DNA of 35,435 nucleotides from Streptomyces sp. SID9727 (GCF_010550605.1 NZ_JAAGNI010000333.1:1-35435); one strand, 5' to 3'; shown: positions 25,898 to 34,524, numbered from the stretch's first letter. The notes: a model not told the origin generated them from the letters alone. A program made the numbers and translations.

Positions 25898-25928
25898 AGT
25901 TTAGGTCGATATGAGCGCGGTGATCACT
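25898..25928 (-). promoter_or_regulatory. Leaderless promoter of the GGDEF gene with overlapping BldD-like box
   Basis: Minus strand: -10 TAAACT (25898-25903), a 17-nt spacer and a weak -35 TGATCA (25921-25926). The decamer AGTGATCACC (25919-25928) fully covers the -35 and matches the BldD consensus AGTGA-(n)-TCACC, as I recall it, with no spacer. It predicts repression by c-di-GMP-loaded BldD. Confidence 0.6.
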
Positions 25929-25976
25929 CGGCGAATCCGGAGCGTGACCAGCACGGCCCGCAGCGGTCACCCAGGA

Positions 25977-26789
25977 TCACTCTCCGGGCCAGTTCGCCTT
26001 CCGCTTCTCGTTGAACGCGGCCACGCCCTCCGCCCGGTCCCCGGAGAAGGCCACCGACCGCCACGCGGAGTCCTCGACCTCCAGGCCCGCCCGCAGGTCG
26101 AGCCCGTGCCCGAGCCGCAGCGCCCGCTTGGCCGCCCGCAGCCCGACCGGCGAGTGCGCGGCGATCCGGCCGGCCAGGGCCAGCGCCTCGGTCCGGTCCT
26201 CGCCCTCCGCCACCAGCTCGTCCACCAGGCCAAGCTCCCGGGCCTCGGGGCCGTGCACCCGGCGGGCGCTGAAGATCAGCTCCGCGGCGCGCGCGGCCCC
26301 GACCCGGCGGGGCAGCAGCTGGGTGCCGCCGCCGCCCGGGATGACGCCGACGGAGACCTCGGGCAGGCCCACCAGGGCGGTCGGGTCGGCGACGATCAGG
26401 TCGCAGGACAGGGCCAGCTCGAAGCCGCCGCCCAGGGCGAAGCCGTGCACGGCGGCGATCGTCGGCATGGGCAGCTCCAGGACACCGGTGTAGGCGGCGC
26501 GCGCGGTGGGCCGCTGGCGCACCAGGTCGGCGTCACTGAAGGAGTTGCGCTCCTTGAGGTCCGCGCCCACGCAGAACGCCCGCTCGTGGCTGGAGGTCAG
26601 GACGGTGACGCGTACGTCCCGGTCGGCGGCGAGCGCGTCACAGGCGGCGGCGATCGAGCGGGCCATGTCCGTGGACACCGCGTTCATGGCCTTCGGCCGG
26701 TCGAGAACCAGCTCGGCGACGTGATCGATGCCCTCATGGGCCCGGACGACGACGAACTCCCCGAACCGCTGCTCGGACGTGACGGTCAT
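25977..26789 (-). CDS. Enoyl-CoA hydratase/isomerase family protein
   Basis: A 270-residue crotonase-fold protein. The oxyanion-hole motifs are ERAFCVGADLKERN (about 69-82) and HGFALGGGFELALSCD (115-130). Both catalytic glutamates of true hydratases are present, E124 and E144 (LPEVSVGVIPGGGGTQLLPR), with the normal 20-residue spacing. It therefore probably hydrates 2-enoyl-CoA in fatty or branched-chain acid degradation; exact substrate not readable. A GGGG-type ribosome-binding site precedes the ATG. A GTTAA-N6-TTACC palindrome lies 17 bp upstream of the start. Confidence 0.92.
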   Translation of the reverse strand: MTVTSEQRFGEFVVVRAHEGIDHVAELVLDRPKAMNAVSTDMARSIAAACDALAADRDVRVTVLTSSHERAFCVGADLKERNSFSDADLVRQRPTARAAYTGVLELPMPTIAAVHGFALGGGFELALSCDLIVADPTALVGLPEVSVGVIPGGGGTQLLPRRVGAARAAELIFSARRVHGPEARELGLVDELVAEGEDRTEALALAGRIAAHSPVGLRAAKRALRLGHGLDLRAGLEVEDSAWRSVAFSGDRAEGVAAFNEKRKANWPGE

Positions 26790-26805
26790 GGCTGCACCCC
26801 TGTCG

Positions 26806-26821
26806 GTTAACGAGCGTTACC
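26806..26821. promoter_or_regulatory. AccR-like palindromic operator candidate
   Basis: GTTAA-CGAGCG-TTACC matches in 9 of 10 arm positions the GTTAA-N6-TTAAC motif that I recall for AccR, a TetR-family repressor of short-chain acyl-CoA metabolism in S. avermitilis. The inner TAACG-AG-CGTTA is a perfect palindrome. It lies 17-32 bp upstream of the enoyl-CoA hydratase start. Confidence 0.5.
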
Positions 26822-26865
26822 GAAGGGATCCTAGAGCTCTCCCCCGAAAGGGTGTGCGGAACAGC

Positions 26866-28047
26866 TCAGGAGGTGCCGCGCCGGGCCAGCAGCCAGGGTT
26901 CGACCACGCCGAGGCCGCGGACCGGGCGCTGCCACATCGGCTGGAGCCCGTAGCGGTACTTCGGCACCGGGACCACCTCGGCGTCCGGGCCCTCCTCCTG
27001 GGCCCGCTCGGCCGCCGCCGCGGCCTCCTCCGCCGCCCGCGCCTCGGAGACCGGGGCGTCGCCCGTGCGCGTCAGCTCCTCGGCGAACGCCCCGTCGACC
27101 AGCACCGCGTCCTTGGGCGCTATCGAGGTGAGCCGGCTGGCCAGGTTCACCGTGGTGCCGAAGACATCGCCCATCCGGGTGGTGACCGTGCCGAAGGCGA
27201 TGCCGACCCGGAGCGCCGGCATGGTCTCGTCCACGGCCATCGCCTCCACCAGGCGCAGCGCGATCTCGGCCGCCGTCCCCGCGTCGTCGGCGGCGAACAG
27301 GACCTCGTCGCCGAGGGTCTTGATGAGCCGGCCGCCGTGCGCCGCGACCAGGTCGGCGCAGGTGGTCTCGAAGGACTCGACCAGCTCGCCGAGCTCCTCC
27401 TCCTCCAGGCGGCGGGTGAGCCGGGTGAAGCCGACGAGGTCCGCGAAGCCCACGGCGAGGCGCCGGTCGACCATCTCGTCGTCGTCGGCCGCCTGCACGA
27501 CCCGGCCCGTGGCGGCGGCGAGCTGGCGCCGCCACACGTACACCAGGAACTCCTCCAGCTCGGGGAGGAGCAGTTCGACCAGGGGGTACGTCACCTCGGT
27601 GCGGGTCATGCCCGGCTCGGGGGGCTCGGTCAGGCCCTCCAGGAAGGAGTCGATCTGCCATTCGGCCAGCCGGGCGGTGGTCTGCCCGGTCGACCGGGCG
27701 ACCTGGATCGCCATCGGCTCGCTGAGCAGACCGGCCTCCACGAGACCGGAGAGCCGCCGCAGGGCCAGCACGTCGGCCTCGGTGAGCGCCTTGGCCTGTC
27801 CGATGTCCGCGAAGCCCATGGCCCGCCAGAAGCGGGAGGCCAGGTCCATGGAGACGCCGGCCGTGCGGGCCGCCTGGAACGGCGTGTAGCGGCGGTCGGC
27901 GCCCAGGATCAGCTGTTCGAGCCGGATCGCGAGGGGGTCGTCGGTCGGCTCGGCCGTGTGGTCGACTTCGTGGTGCGGTGTGGAGTGCACCGAGGGGTCC
28001 GGTGACTGCTGCGCGCCATCGCCGGAGGTCGTGTCGTCGACGGTCAC
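26866..28047 (-). CDS. cya: Class III adenylate cyclase
   Basis: It makes cAMP from ATP; in S. coelicolor cya is needed for normal germination and development. 393 residues from the GTG at 28047, chosen for its AGGAGG ribosome-binding site; an in-frame GTG 60 bp upstream lacks one. Residues about 38-150 form the regulatory domain seen in Rv1264-like cyclases (ILGADRRYTPFQAARTAGVS). The catalytic domain covers about 195-345: metal ligands D203 (VGFADLVGFT) and D247 (LGDEVLF), adenine-specifying K243 and D294 (MGDVFG), and transition-state N301 and R305 (NLASR). All six key residues are present, so it should be active as a homodimer. The C-terminal KYRYGLQPMWQRPVRGLG tail is as in Streptomyces Cya. 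Confidence 0.95.
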   Translation of the reverse strand: MTVDDTTSGDGAQQSPDPSVHSTPHHEVDHTAEPTDDPLAIRLEQLILGADRRYTPFQAARTAGVSMDLASRFWRAMGFADIGQAKALTEADVLALRRLSGLVEAGLLSEPMAIQVARSTGQTTARLAEWQIDSFLEGLTEPPEPGMTRTEVTYPLVELLLPELEEFLVYVWRRQLAAATGRVVQAADDDEMVDRRLAVGFADLVGFTRLTRRLEEEELGELVESFETTCADLVAAHGGRLIKTLGDEVLFAADDAGTAAEIALRLVEAMAVDETMPALRVGIAFGTVTTRMGDVFGTTVNLASRLTSIAPKDAVLVDGAFAEELTRTGDAPVSEARAAEEAAAAAERAQEEGPDAEVVPVPKYRYGLQPMWQRPVRGLGVVEPWLLARRGTS

Positions 28048-28172
28048 CAGCCGCCTCCTGCCCGTTCCCTGCGCACTGCCCTGCCGATCTGTCCGTCGGT
28101 GGATCACCTCAACGATACGGCAGGTGTGCCCTACCTCACGTCCTCAGGGCACGGGGCCGGGGCACCCCGGGT

Positions 28173-29075
28173 TCAGGTCAGGCCGCCCGCCACGCCCCGC
28201 AGGTGCACGATGTCGCCCGCGGAGACCGGTTCGCGCAGTCCGTCTCCGGTGGCCAGGACGAGCCGCCCGTCCCCGTCGACGGCGACGGCCTCGCCGGTGA
28301 GCACGCGGTCGCCGGGCAGCTGGGCGCGCACGGCCTTGCCGAGGGTCGCGCAGCCGGCCGCGTACGCCTCCTGCACCCCGCTCGCGGCGGCGTCGCCGTC
28401 CGCGTCGCGCCAGAGCCCGTACCAGTGCTCGACCGAGCGCAGGACGCCCCGCAGCAGCGTTTCGCGGTCGGTGGAGACCGCACCGGCCAGGGCGAGGGAG
28501 GCGGCGGTGGGGGCGGGGAGCTCGTCGGCGCGCAGCGAGACGTTGAGGCCGATGCCGATGACGACGCCGTCGCCGGCCCGCTCGGCGAGGATGCCGCCCG
28601 TCTTGCGCTCCTCCCCGGATGGGGTCTCCCCTGGACGGAGCCTGGTGGAGTCCTTGGGGATGGAGACGAGCAGGTCGTTGGGCCACTTCAGGGCCATGTC
28701 GACGCCCGCGGCGCGCGCGAGACCGGTCGCGGCGGCGACGCCGGTGAGCAACGGCAGCCAGCCCCAGCGCTCGGCGGGCACGTTGTCCGGGGTCAGGTAG
28801 AACGAGAAGAACAGGCCGGAGCGGGCCGGGGCGGTCCAGGTGCGCTCCAGGCGCCCGCGTCCGGCGGTCTGCTCCTCGGCGACGAGGACGGTGCCCTCGG
28901 TGAGGTCCGCGGCGCGCGCGGCGAGATCCGTGTTGGTGGAGCCGGTCGCCCCGACCACGTCGAGCGCGGTCCACAGCGAGCCGGGCCGCAGCAGTCCGCG
29001 GCGCAGCGCGGGGACGTTGAGGGGAGGCCGGTCGAGGTCCGACCAACGGCTCTGTGGCGCATCCGAAGGTGTCAT
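28173..29075 (-). CDS. birA: Biotin--[acetyl-CoA-carboxylase] ligase
   Basis: It activates biotin as biotinyl-AMP and attaches it to the carboxylase carrier lysine, here probably that of AccA2 encoded nearby. 300 residues from the ATG at 29075. Motifs: GSTNTDL at about 45-51, biotin/AMP loop GRGRLERTW at 73-80, KWPND at 130-134, and the C-terminal SH3-like domain ([14 protein letters not shown]). The N-terminal HTH of bifunctional BirA repressors is missing, so it is a ligase only. A GTG at 29084 is an alternative start, but TAGGGT lies 7 nt before the ATG, suggesting a leaderless mRNA. Divergent from pccB. Confidence 0.95.
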   Translation of the reverse strand: MTPSDAPQSRWSDLDRPPLNVPALRRGLLRPGSLWTALDVVGATGSTNTDLAARAADLTEGTVLVAEEQTAGRGRLERTWTAPARSGLFFSFYLTPDNVPAERWGWLPLLTGVAAATGLARAAGVDMALKWPNDLLVSIPKDSTRLRPGETPSGEERKTGGILAERAGDGVVIGIGLNVSLRADELPAPTAASLALAGAVSTDRETLLRGVLRSVEHWYGLWRDADGDAAASGVQEAYAAGCATLGKAVRAQLPGDRVLTGEAVAVDGDGRLVLATGDGLREPVSAGDIVHLRGVAGGLT

Positions 29076-29082
29076 GCAAGCC

Positions 29083-29088
29083 ACCCTA
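29083..29088 (-). promoter_or_regulatory. -10 box for a leaderless birA transcript
   Basis: TAGGGT on the minus strand lies 7 nt upstream of the ATG at 29075. The -35 region is poor. Confidence 0.42.
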
Positions 29089-29115
29089 GGTGTGTCAAAG
29101 GACGCACTGCCGAAC

Positions 29116-29133
29116 CGTATCCGCGCCGATACG
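29116..29133. promoter_or_regulatory. Palindromic operator candidate in the birA-pccB divergent region
   Basis: CGTATC-CGCGCC-GATACG is a perfect 6-6-6 inverted repeat. It overlaps a possible pccB -10 (TACGCT, 29130-29135). It does not match the biotin-regulator motifs I know. Confidence 0.45.
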
Positions 29134-29208
29134 CTACGGCTCAGTAGCTGTTCGTCAGCAGATCAGCAGCCAAGTCGTCCCCGTGACCAGGCAGGGAGCC
29201 GCCACCCG

Positions 29209-30801
29209 ATGTCCGAGCCGGAAGAGACCGACGTCCACACGACCGCGGGCAAGCTCGCGGACCTGCAGCGCCGTATCGAAGAGGCGACCCACGCCGGGTC
29301 GGCGCGCGCGGTGGAGAAGCAGCACGCGAAGGGCAAGCTGACGGCGCGCGAGCGCGTCGACCTCCTGCTCGACGAGGGTTCCTTCGTGGAGCTCGACGAG
29401 TTCGCCCGGCACCGCTCGACCAACTTCGGCATCGAGAGGAACCGGCCGTACGGGGACGGCGTCGTCACCGGCTACGGCACGGTCGACGGCCGTCCCGTCT
29501 GCGTGTACTCGCAGGACTTCACCATCTTCGGCGGCTCGCTGGGCGAGGTCTACGGTGAGAAGATCGTCAAGGTGATGGACTTCGCGCTGAAGACCGGCTG
29601 CCCGGTCATCGGCATCAACGACGGCGGCGGCGCCCGCATCCAGGAGGGCGTCGCGGCGCTGGGGCTCTTCGCGGAGATCTTCCGGCGCAACGTGCACGCC
29701 TCGGGCGTGGTCCCGCAGATCTCGCTGATCGTCGGCCCGTGCGCGGGCGGCGCGGTGTACTCCCCCGCGATCACCGACTTCACGGTGATGGTCGACAAGA
29801 CCTCGCACATGTTCATCACCGGCCCCGACGTCATCAAGACGGTCACCGGTGAGGACGTCGGCTTCGAGGAGCTGGGCGGAGCCCGTACGCACAACACCAC
29901 CTCGGGCGTCGCGCACCACATGGCGGGTGACGAGAAGGACGCCATCGAGTACGTCAAGTCGCTGCTGTCCTACCTGCCGTCGAACAACCTCTCCGAGGCC
30001 CCGGCCTTCCCGGAGGAGGCCGACCTCGCGGTCAGCGACGAGGACCGCGAGCTGGACACGCTGATCCCGGACTCGGCGAACCAGCCGTACGACATGCACA
30101 CCGCGATCGAGCACGTGCTGGACGACGGCGAGTTCCTGGAGACCCAGGCCCTGTTCGCGCCGAACATCATCACCGGCTTCGGCCGCGTCGAGGGCTACCC
30201 GGTCGGCATCGTCGCCAACCAGCCGATGCAGTTCGCCGGCTGCCTGGACATCAACGCGAGCGAGAAGGCGGCACGGTTCGTCCGCACCTGCGACGCGTTC
30301 AACGTGCCGGTGCTGACCTTCGTGGACGTGCCGGGCTTCCTGCCGGGCGTCGACCAGGAGTACGGCGGCATCATCCGGCGCGGTGCCAAGCTGATCTACG
30401 CGTACGCGGAGGCGACGGTCCCGCTGATCACGGTGATCACGCGCAAGGCGTTCGGCGGCGCGTACGACGTCATGGGCTCCAAGCACCTGGGCGCCGACAT
30501 CAACCTCGCCTGGCCGACCGCGCAGATCGCCGTCATGGGCGCGCAGGGCGCGGTGAACATCCTGCACCGCCGAACGATCGCGGCCGTCACGGACGCCGAC
30601 GAGAGGGCGGCCACCCGCGCCGAACTGATCGCGGACTACGAGGACACGCTCCTCAACCCGTACGTGGCGGCCGAACGCGGGTACGTGGACGCGGTGATCA
30701 TGCCCTCCGACACCCGCGCCCACATCGTGAAGGGCCTGCGCCAGCTCCGTACCAAGCGCGAGGCGCTGCCGCCCAAGAAGCACGGCAACATCCCCCTCTA
30801 G
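29209..30801 (+). CDS. pccB: Propionyl-CoA carboxylase carboxyltransferase (beta) subunit
   Basis: It transfers CO2 from carboxybiotin to propionyl-CoA, giving (S)-methylmalonyl-CoA. 530 residues, the length I recall for S. coelicolor PccB. Crotonase-fold carboxyltransferase motifs are intact: [50 protein letters not shown] and [18 protein letters not shown]. Asp420 in AYDVMGS corresponds to the Asp (422 in S. coelicolor) that favours propionyl- over acetyl-CoA. The ATG at 29209 follows GCAGGGAG; the open frame back to 28840 is antisense to birA. pccE follows after 14 bp. Confidence 0.96.
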   Translation: MSEPEETDVHTTAGKLADLQRRIEEATHAGSARAVEKQHAKGKLTARERVDLLLDEGSFVELDEFARHRSTNFGIERNRPYGDGVVTGYGTVDGRPVCVYSQDFTIFGGSLGEVYGEKIVKVMDFALKTGCPVIGINDGGGARIQEGVAALGLFAEIFRRNVHASGVVPQISLIVGPCAGGAVYSPAITDFTVMVDKTSHMFITGPDVIKTVTGEDVGFEELGGARTHNTTSGVAHHMAGDEKDAIEYVKSLLSYLPSNNLSEAPAFPEEADLAVSDEDRELDTLIPDSANQPYDMHTAIEHVLDDGEFLETQALFAPNIITGFGRVEGYPVGIVANQPMQFAGCLDINASEKAARFVRTCDAFNVPVLTFVDVPGFLPGVDQEYGGIIRRGAKLIYAYAEATVPLITVITRKAFGGAYDVMGSKHLGADINLAWPTAQIAVMGAQGAVNILHRRTIAAVTDADERAATRAELIADYEDTLLNPYVAAERGYVDAVIMPSDTRAHIVKGLRQLRTKREALPPKKHGNIPL

Positions 30802-30815
30802 AAAGGGCCCTGACC

Positions 30816-31022
30816 ATGATCAAGGTCGTACGGGGCAACCCGACCCCGGAGGAACTGGCCGCCGCGCTCGCGGTCGTACGGGCCCGTGCGGCGGCGGTCT
30901 CCGCCGTGTCGTCCGGCACCCCGGAACCGCCCGCCGGCTGGTCCCACCCGAGCCGCCTGGCCCGGAGCGGCCGCCACCTGCCGGGTCCGCGCGCCTGGGC
31001 CCGTACGTACTGGCCCGCGTAA
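30816..31022 (+). CDS. pccE: Acyl-CoA carboxylase epsilon subunit
   Basis: A 68-residue protein, MIKVVRGNPTPEELAAALAVV then an Ala-rich helix, ending WSHPSRLARSGRHLPGPRAWARTYWPA. This is the actinobacterial epsilon subunit pattern: an N-terminal helix that bridges alpha and beta subunits and boosts activity, and a basic Trp/Pro-rich tail. GAAAGGG precedes the ATG. It directly follows pccB and is almost surely co-transcribed. Confidence 0.93.
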   Translation: MIKVVRGNPTPEELAAALAVVRARAAAVSAVSSGTPEPPAGWSHPSRLARSGRHLPGPRAWARTYWPA

Positions 31023-31039
31023 CCGCTGGTGACGTGGAG

Positions 31040-31077
31040 CGGGCGGCGGTTGAGTACGCGTACTCAGGCGCCGCCCG
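31040..31077. repeat. Compound palindrome after pccE (TGAGTACGCGTACTCA core)
   Basis: A perfect 16-bp palindrome, TGAGTACGCGTACTCA (31051-31066), is nested inside 9-bp complementary arms CGGGCGGCG/CGCCGCCCG (31040-31048 and 31069-31077) with a 2x2 mismatch. It could be a terminator for pccBE, a processing site, or an operator for the downstream small gene. Confidence 0.7.
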
Positions 31078-31101
31078 AGACTCCCGCAGCAGGATCGGAT
31101 C

Positions 31102-31230
31102 ATGCTCTGGTCCGACCCCGACGACAAGCCCCCCAAGGAACTCCGCGACGCGGAGACGATGATGCGCCGAGCCGGCCTGGTCGTGGCCCTGGCCATGGTC
31201 GTCGCGATGCTCGTCCTGGGCACGCGTTGA
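31102..31230 (+). CDS. 42-residue single-pass membrane protein
   Basis: [20 protein letters not shown] then [22 protein letters not shown]. One C-terminal transmembrane helix spans about 24-40, with a charged cytoplasmic N-terminus, fitting a tail-anchored microprotein. AGGATCGG lies upstream of the ATG. It sits between pccE and maf on the same strand. I believe similar tiny proteins are conserved here in Streptomyces, but I know no function. Confidence 0.72.
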   Translation: MLWSDPDDKPPKELRDAETMMRRAGLVVALAMVVAMLVLGTR

Positions 31231-31242
31231 GGCGCTGCACGC

Positions 31243-31286
31243 GCCTCCGGCGACCGAGGAGCGGGGGCCCGGGGGCAGCGCCCCCA
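31243..31286 (+). repeat. Gene-end repeat, copy 1
   Basis: It aligns over about 44 bp with 35264-35307, sharing CCTCCGGCGA, GAGGAGCGG and CAGCGCCCCC (about 85% identical by eye). A hairpin, GGGGGC-AGC-GCCCCC (31271-31285), closes it. It begins 13 bp after the stop of the 42-residue protein gene. Confidence 0.7.
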
Positions 31287-31302
31287 CAACCGCCCGCGTC
31301 CG

Positions 31303-31308
31303 TACGAT
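31303..31308 (+). promoter_or_regulatory. -10 box for a leaderless maf transcript
   Basis: TACGAT lies exactly 7 nt before the ATG at 31316, and there is no Shine-Dalgarno. The -35 region falls in the repeat and is not recognisable. Confidence 0.42.
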
Positions 31309-31315
31309 GGCGCGC

Positions 31316-31918
31316 ATGACCGCACCCCGCCGCCTCATCCTCGCCTCCGCCTCCCCCGCCCGCCTCGGCCTCCTGCGCCAAGCCGGCCTCGCCCCGGAGG
31401 TCATCGTCAGCGGCGTCGACGAGGACGCCCTCACCGCCGACACCCCCGCCGAACTCGCCCTCGTCCTCGCCCGGGCCAAGGCGGCCGTCGTCGCCGCGCT
31501 CCCCGAGGCCTCCGGCGCCCTGGTCATCGGCTGCGACTCGGTGCTGGAGCTCGACGGACAGGCGCTCGGCAAGCCGGCCGACGCCGAGGAGGCCACCGCC
31601 CGCTGGCAGTCGATGCGCGGCCGCGCCGGAATCCTGCGGACCGGGCACAGCCTGACGGACACCACGACCGGCCGCACGGTCTCGCGGACGGCGTCCACCA
31701 CGGTGCGCTTCGGCGAGCCGACGGACGCCGAGATCGCCGCCTACGTGGCCTCCGGCGAACCGCTGCACGTGGCGGGGGCCTTCACCCTGGACGGGCGCTC
31801 GGCGCCGTTCGTGGACTCGATCGAGGGCGACCCGGGCAACGTCATCGGGCTCTCGCTGCCACTGCTGCGCCGCCTGCTGGGCGAGCTGGGGATCACGGTC
31901 ACCGACCTCTGGGCCTGA
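31316..31918 (+). CDS. maf: Maf-family nucleotide pyrophosphatase
   Basis: It hydrolyses non-canonical or modified NTPs (dTTP/UTP or m7GTP types in characterised homologues). 200 residues from the ATG at 31316. Motifs: [18 protein letters not shown] (substrate loop), [25 protein letters not shown], and [20 protein letters not shown]. An upstream in-frame ATG at 31307 overlaps the likely -10, so the later one is favoured. It lies between the carboxylase genes pccBE and accA2 but has no known role in that pathway. Confidence 0.93.
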   Translation: MTAPRRLILASASPARLGLLRQAGLAPEVIVSGVDEDALTADTPAELALVLARAKAAVVAALPEASGALVIGCDSVLELDGQALGKPADAEEATARWQSMRGRAGILRTGHSLTDTTTGRTVSRTASTTVRFGEPTDAEIAAYVASGEPLHVAGAFTLDGRSAPFVDSIEGDPGNVIGLSLPLLRRLLGELGITVTDLWA

Positions 31919-31925
31919 GCGGCGG

Positions 31926-32375
31926 TCAGGCCGGCGCGGGGGCGGCCGGCTGCTCGGGCTCGGGCCGCGGCCCGGGAGCGGCCGGCCGGGGACCGTACGC
32001 CACCAGGGCGAGCACGATCAGACCGAGCGCCACCATCATCCAGGCGAAGGCCCCCCAGCCGACGAGACCGACCGTCAGCGCGCCGAGCACGCCGTGGACG
32101 ACCGCGCAGCAGATCAGCAGGGCCCGGGCGACACGCCCCGGAGCGCGGTCGCGGGCGCCCGTCAGCACGAGGAACACGGCGCACAGGAGCAGGAAGAGCC
32201 CGGAGACCCCGCCGAGCACCCAGGTGCCCTTGGACATCGCCTCGGGGTCCGTACCGGCGAGGGACATGTCCTGGTTCTTCACGACCGTGCCCAGGATCAC
32301 GTTGATGATCACGATGCCCACGGCTTCCACGGCCAGCACGAGCGCGGCCAGGAAGGCCACCAGTCTGCGCACCAC
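31926..32375 (-). CDS. Four-helix membrane protein of unknown function
   Basis: About 149 residues with four hydrophobic segments: LVAFLAALVLAVEAVGIVII, WVLGGVSGLFLLLCAVFLVL, ALLICCAVVHGVLGALTVGLV and FAWMMVALGLIVLALVAYG. The tail is Pro/Ala/Glu-rich and probably cytoplasmic. The GTG at 32375 is chosen because AGGGGG lies 8 nt upstream; GTGs at 32384 and 32372 are alternatives. A good promoter lies just upstream. Convergent with maf (8-bp gap). No family assigned with confidence. Confidence 0.83.
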   Translation of the reverse strand: MVRRLVAFLAALVLAVEAVGIVIINVILGTVVKNQDMSLAGTDPEAMSKGTWVLGGVSGLFLLLCAVFLVLTGARDRAPGRVARALLICCAVVHGVLGALTVGLVGWGAFAWMMVALGLIVLALVAYGPRPAAPGPRPEPEQPAAPAPA

Positions 32376-32384
32376 GACACTCAC

Positions 32385-32756
32385 CCCCTGTTACCAGCAG
32401 TACGTGCGATAGCGCGGACCCTACTAACGGGTAATGGCCACGACAAGAGCCGTGCGCGCCCCTGACGCGCCCCCGTCTCTCCGGGCTTTCGTGGGTCGGG
32501 CAAAGAATTCCCCACCCCTTAGTGGGAACTCCACAAAGAATCACCGTAAGTCGCTGCCCGTGCCGATAGAGACCTGGGCCACACTCGATCGCTACTGTGC
32601 GGTTTCAGTACCCGGCGTACCGTGGTGGCACAAGGGATTTTGCGACTTGAGCGCGCCTCGAATCACACTCCGTGTGGGCAAGCTCACCACTGGGGACGGG
32701 TCGTAGGACCGTGTCGGTAGTCCCTAAACTCAGCTTGTTTCAAGGAGGGAGCCATC
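32385..32756. other. 372-bp divergent intergenic region upstream of accA2
   Basis: It is noticeably richer in A/T than its neighbours. It holds the minus-strand promoter at 32418-32446. A 90-codon plus-strand frame (32434-32706) has no ribosome-binding site or recognisable domain. For accA2, TAAACT (32725-32730) is a possible -10 without a clear -35. CCCAC-CCCTTA-GTGGG (32511-32526) is a small hairpin. Confidence 0.45.
32418..32446 (-). promoter_or_regulatory. HrdB-type promoter of the four-helix membrane protein gene
   Basis: Minus strand TTGTCG (32441-32446), a 17-nt spacer and TAGGGT (32418-32423). The start point would be near 32411, giving a leader of about 35 nt with AGGGGG. Confidence 0.6.
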
Positions 32757-34511
32757 GTGCGCAAGGTGCTCATCGCCAACCGTGGCGAAATCGCTGTCCG
32801 TGTTGCCCGGGCCTGCCGGGACGCGGGTATCGGCAGCGTGGCCGTCTACGCCGATCCGGACCGTGACGCTCTGCACGTCCGTGCGGCCGACGAGGCATTC
32901 GCTCTGGGCGGTGACACCCCGGCGGCCAGCTACCTGGACATCGCCAAGGTGCTCCAGGCGGCCAAGGACTCCGGGGCGGACGCGATCCACCCGGGTTACG
33001 GCTTCCTCTCGGAGAACGCCGAGTTCGCCCAGGCCGTGCTGGACGCCGGTCTGACGTGGATCGGCCCGCCGCCGCACGCGATCCGGGACCTCGGTGACAA
33101 GGTCGCCGCCCGTCACATCGCGCAGCGCGCCGGTGCCCCGCTCGTCGCGGGCACCCCGGACCCGGTCTCCGGCTCCGAGGAGGTCGTCGCGTTCGCCGAG
33201 GAGCACGGTCTCCCGATCGCGATCAAGGCCGCCTTCGGCGGCGGCGGCCGCGGCCTGAAGGTCGCCCGCACGCTGGAGGAGATCCCGGAGCTGTACGACT
33301 CCGCCGTCCGCGAGGCGGTCGCCGCGTTCGGGCGCGGGGAGTGCTTCGTGGAGCGCTACCTCGACAAGCCGCGGCACGTGGAGACCCAGTGCCTGGCCGA
33401 CACCCACGGCAACGTGGTCGTCGTCTCGACGCGTGACTGCTCGCTCCAGCGCCGCCACCAGAAGCTCGTGGAGGAGGCCCCGGCCCCCTTCCTCTCCGAC
33501 GCGCAGAACGCCGAGCTGTACGCGGCGTCCAAGGCGATCCTGAAGGAGGCCGGCTACGTCGGCGCCGGCACGGTCGAGTTCCTGGTCGGCATGGACGGCA
33601 CGATCTCCTTCCTGGAGGTCAACACGCGCCTTCAGGTGGAGCACCCGGTGACCGAGGAGGTCTCCGGCATCGACCTGGTCCGCGAGATGTTCCGGATCGC
33701 CGACGGCGAGGAGCTGGGCTACGACGACCCCGCCTCGCGCGGTCACTCGTTCGAGTTCCGGATCAACGGCGAGGACCCGGGCCGGGGCTTCCTCCCGGCG
33801 CCCGGCACGGTCACCCGGTTCGACCCGCCGAGCGGTCCGGGCGTCCGCCTGGACGCGGGCGTGGAGTCCGGCTCGGTCATCGGCCCCGCCTGGGACTCGC
33901 TGCTCGCCAAGCTCATCGTGACCGGTGCGACGCGCGAGCAGGCGCTCCAGCGTGCCGCGCGCGCCCTGGCGGAGTTCCACGTCGAGGGCATGGCGACCGC
34001 CATCCCGTTCCACCGCGCGGTCGTCGTGGACCCGGCGTTCACCGCCGACCCGTTCCGCGTCCACACCCGCTGGATCGAGACGGAGTTCGTCAACGAGATC
34101 AAGCCGTTCGCCGCGCCCGCCGACGCGGAGGCCGACGACGAGTCCGGCCGCGAGACGGTGGTCGTGGAGGTCGGCGGCAAGCGCCTGGAGGTCTCGCTGC
34201 CCTCCTCGCTCGGCATGAGCCTGGCCCGTACCGGCCTCGCGGCGGGCGCCAAGCCCAAGCGCCGCGCGGCGAAGAAGTCCGGTTCGGCGGTCTCCGGTGA
34301 CACCCTCGCCTCTCCGATGCAGGGCACGATCGTGAAGATCGCCGTGGAGGAGGGCCAGGAGGTCAAGGAGGGCGACCTGATCGTCGTCCTGGAGGCCATG
34401 AAGATGGAGCAGCCGCTGAACGCGCACCGCTCCGGCACGGTCAAGGGCCTGGCCGCCGAGGTCGGCGGCTCGGTCTCCTCCGGCGCCGTCATCTGCGAGA
34501 TCAAGGACTGA
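32757..34511 (+). CDS. accA2: Acyl-CoA carboxylase alpha subunit (biotin carboxylase and biotin carrier)
   Basis: 584 residues. Biotin carboxylase domain, about 1-450: [34 protein letters not shown], the ATP-grasp glycine loop [27 protein letters not shown] and the catalytic-Arg stretch FRINGEDP. A basic Ala/Lys linker ([12 protein letters not shown]) leads to the biotinyl domain, with biotinylated K549 in EAMKMEQ. It supplies carboxybiotin to PccB and other beta subunits. The GTG follows a strong AAGGAGGGA. In S. coelicolor accA2 (SCO4921) serves several carboxylases. A very strong terminator follows. Confidence 0.96.
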   Translation: MRKVLIANRGEIAVRVARACRDAGIGSVAVYADPDRDALHVRAADEAFALGGDTPAASYLDIAKVLQAAKDSGADAIHPGYGFLSENAEFAQAVLDAGLTWIGPPPHAIRDLGDKVAARHIAQRAGAPLVAGTPDPVSGSEEVVAFAEEHGLPIAIKAAFGGGGRGLKVARTLEEIPELYDSAVREAVAAFGRGECFVERYLDKPRHVETQCLADTHGNVVVVSTRDCSLQRRHQKLVEEAPAPFLSDAQNAELYAASKAILKEAGYVGAGTVEFLVGMDGTISFLEVNTRLQVEHPVTEEVSGIDLVREMFRIADGEELGYDDPASRGHSFEFRINGEDPGRGFLPAPGTVTRFDPPSGPGVRLDAGVESGSVIGPAWDSLLAKLIVTGATREQALQRAARALAEFHVEGMATAIPFHRAVVVDPAFTADPFRVHTRWIETEFVNEIKPFAAPADAEADDESGRETVVVEVGGKRLEVSLPSSLGMSLARTGLAAGAKPKRRAAKKSGSAVSGDTLASPMQGTIVKIAVEEGQEVKEGDLIVVLEAMKMEQPLNAHRSGTVKGLAAEVGGSVSSGAVICEIKD

Positions 34512-34524
34512 CCCGCCTCTTCCC

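Noticed and set aside
28126..28152. GTGCCCT/AGGGCAC hairpin as the birA terminator.
   Set aside because: Only 7 bp with a 13-nt loop. Possible, but too weak to list beside the other terminators.
32434..32706. A 90-codon plus-strand frame in the accA2 upstream region.
   Set aside because: No ribosome-binding site, no domain, and its G+C pattern is non-coding-like. Its ATG overlaps the minus-strand promoter.
32730..34427. A 565-codon minus-strand frame opposite accA2.
   Set aside because: Shadow of the biotin carboxylase gene; the residues are Arg/Gly/Asp/Leu-rich without motifs.
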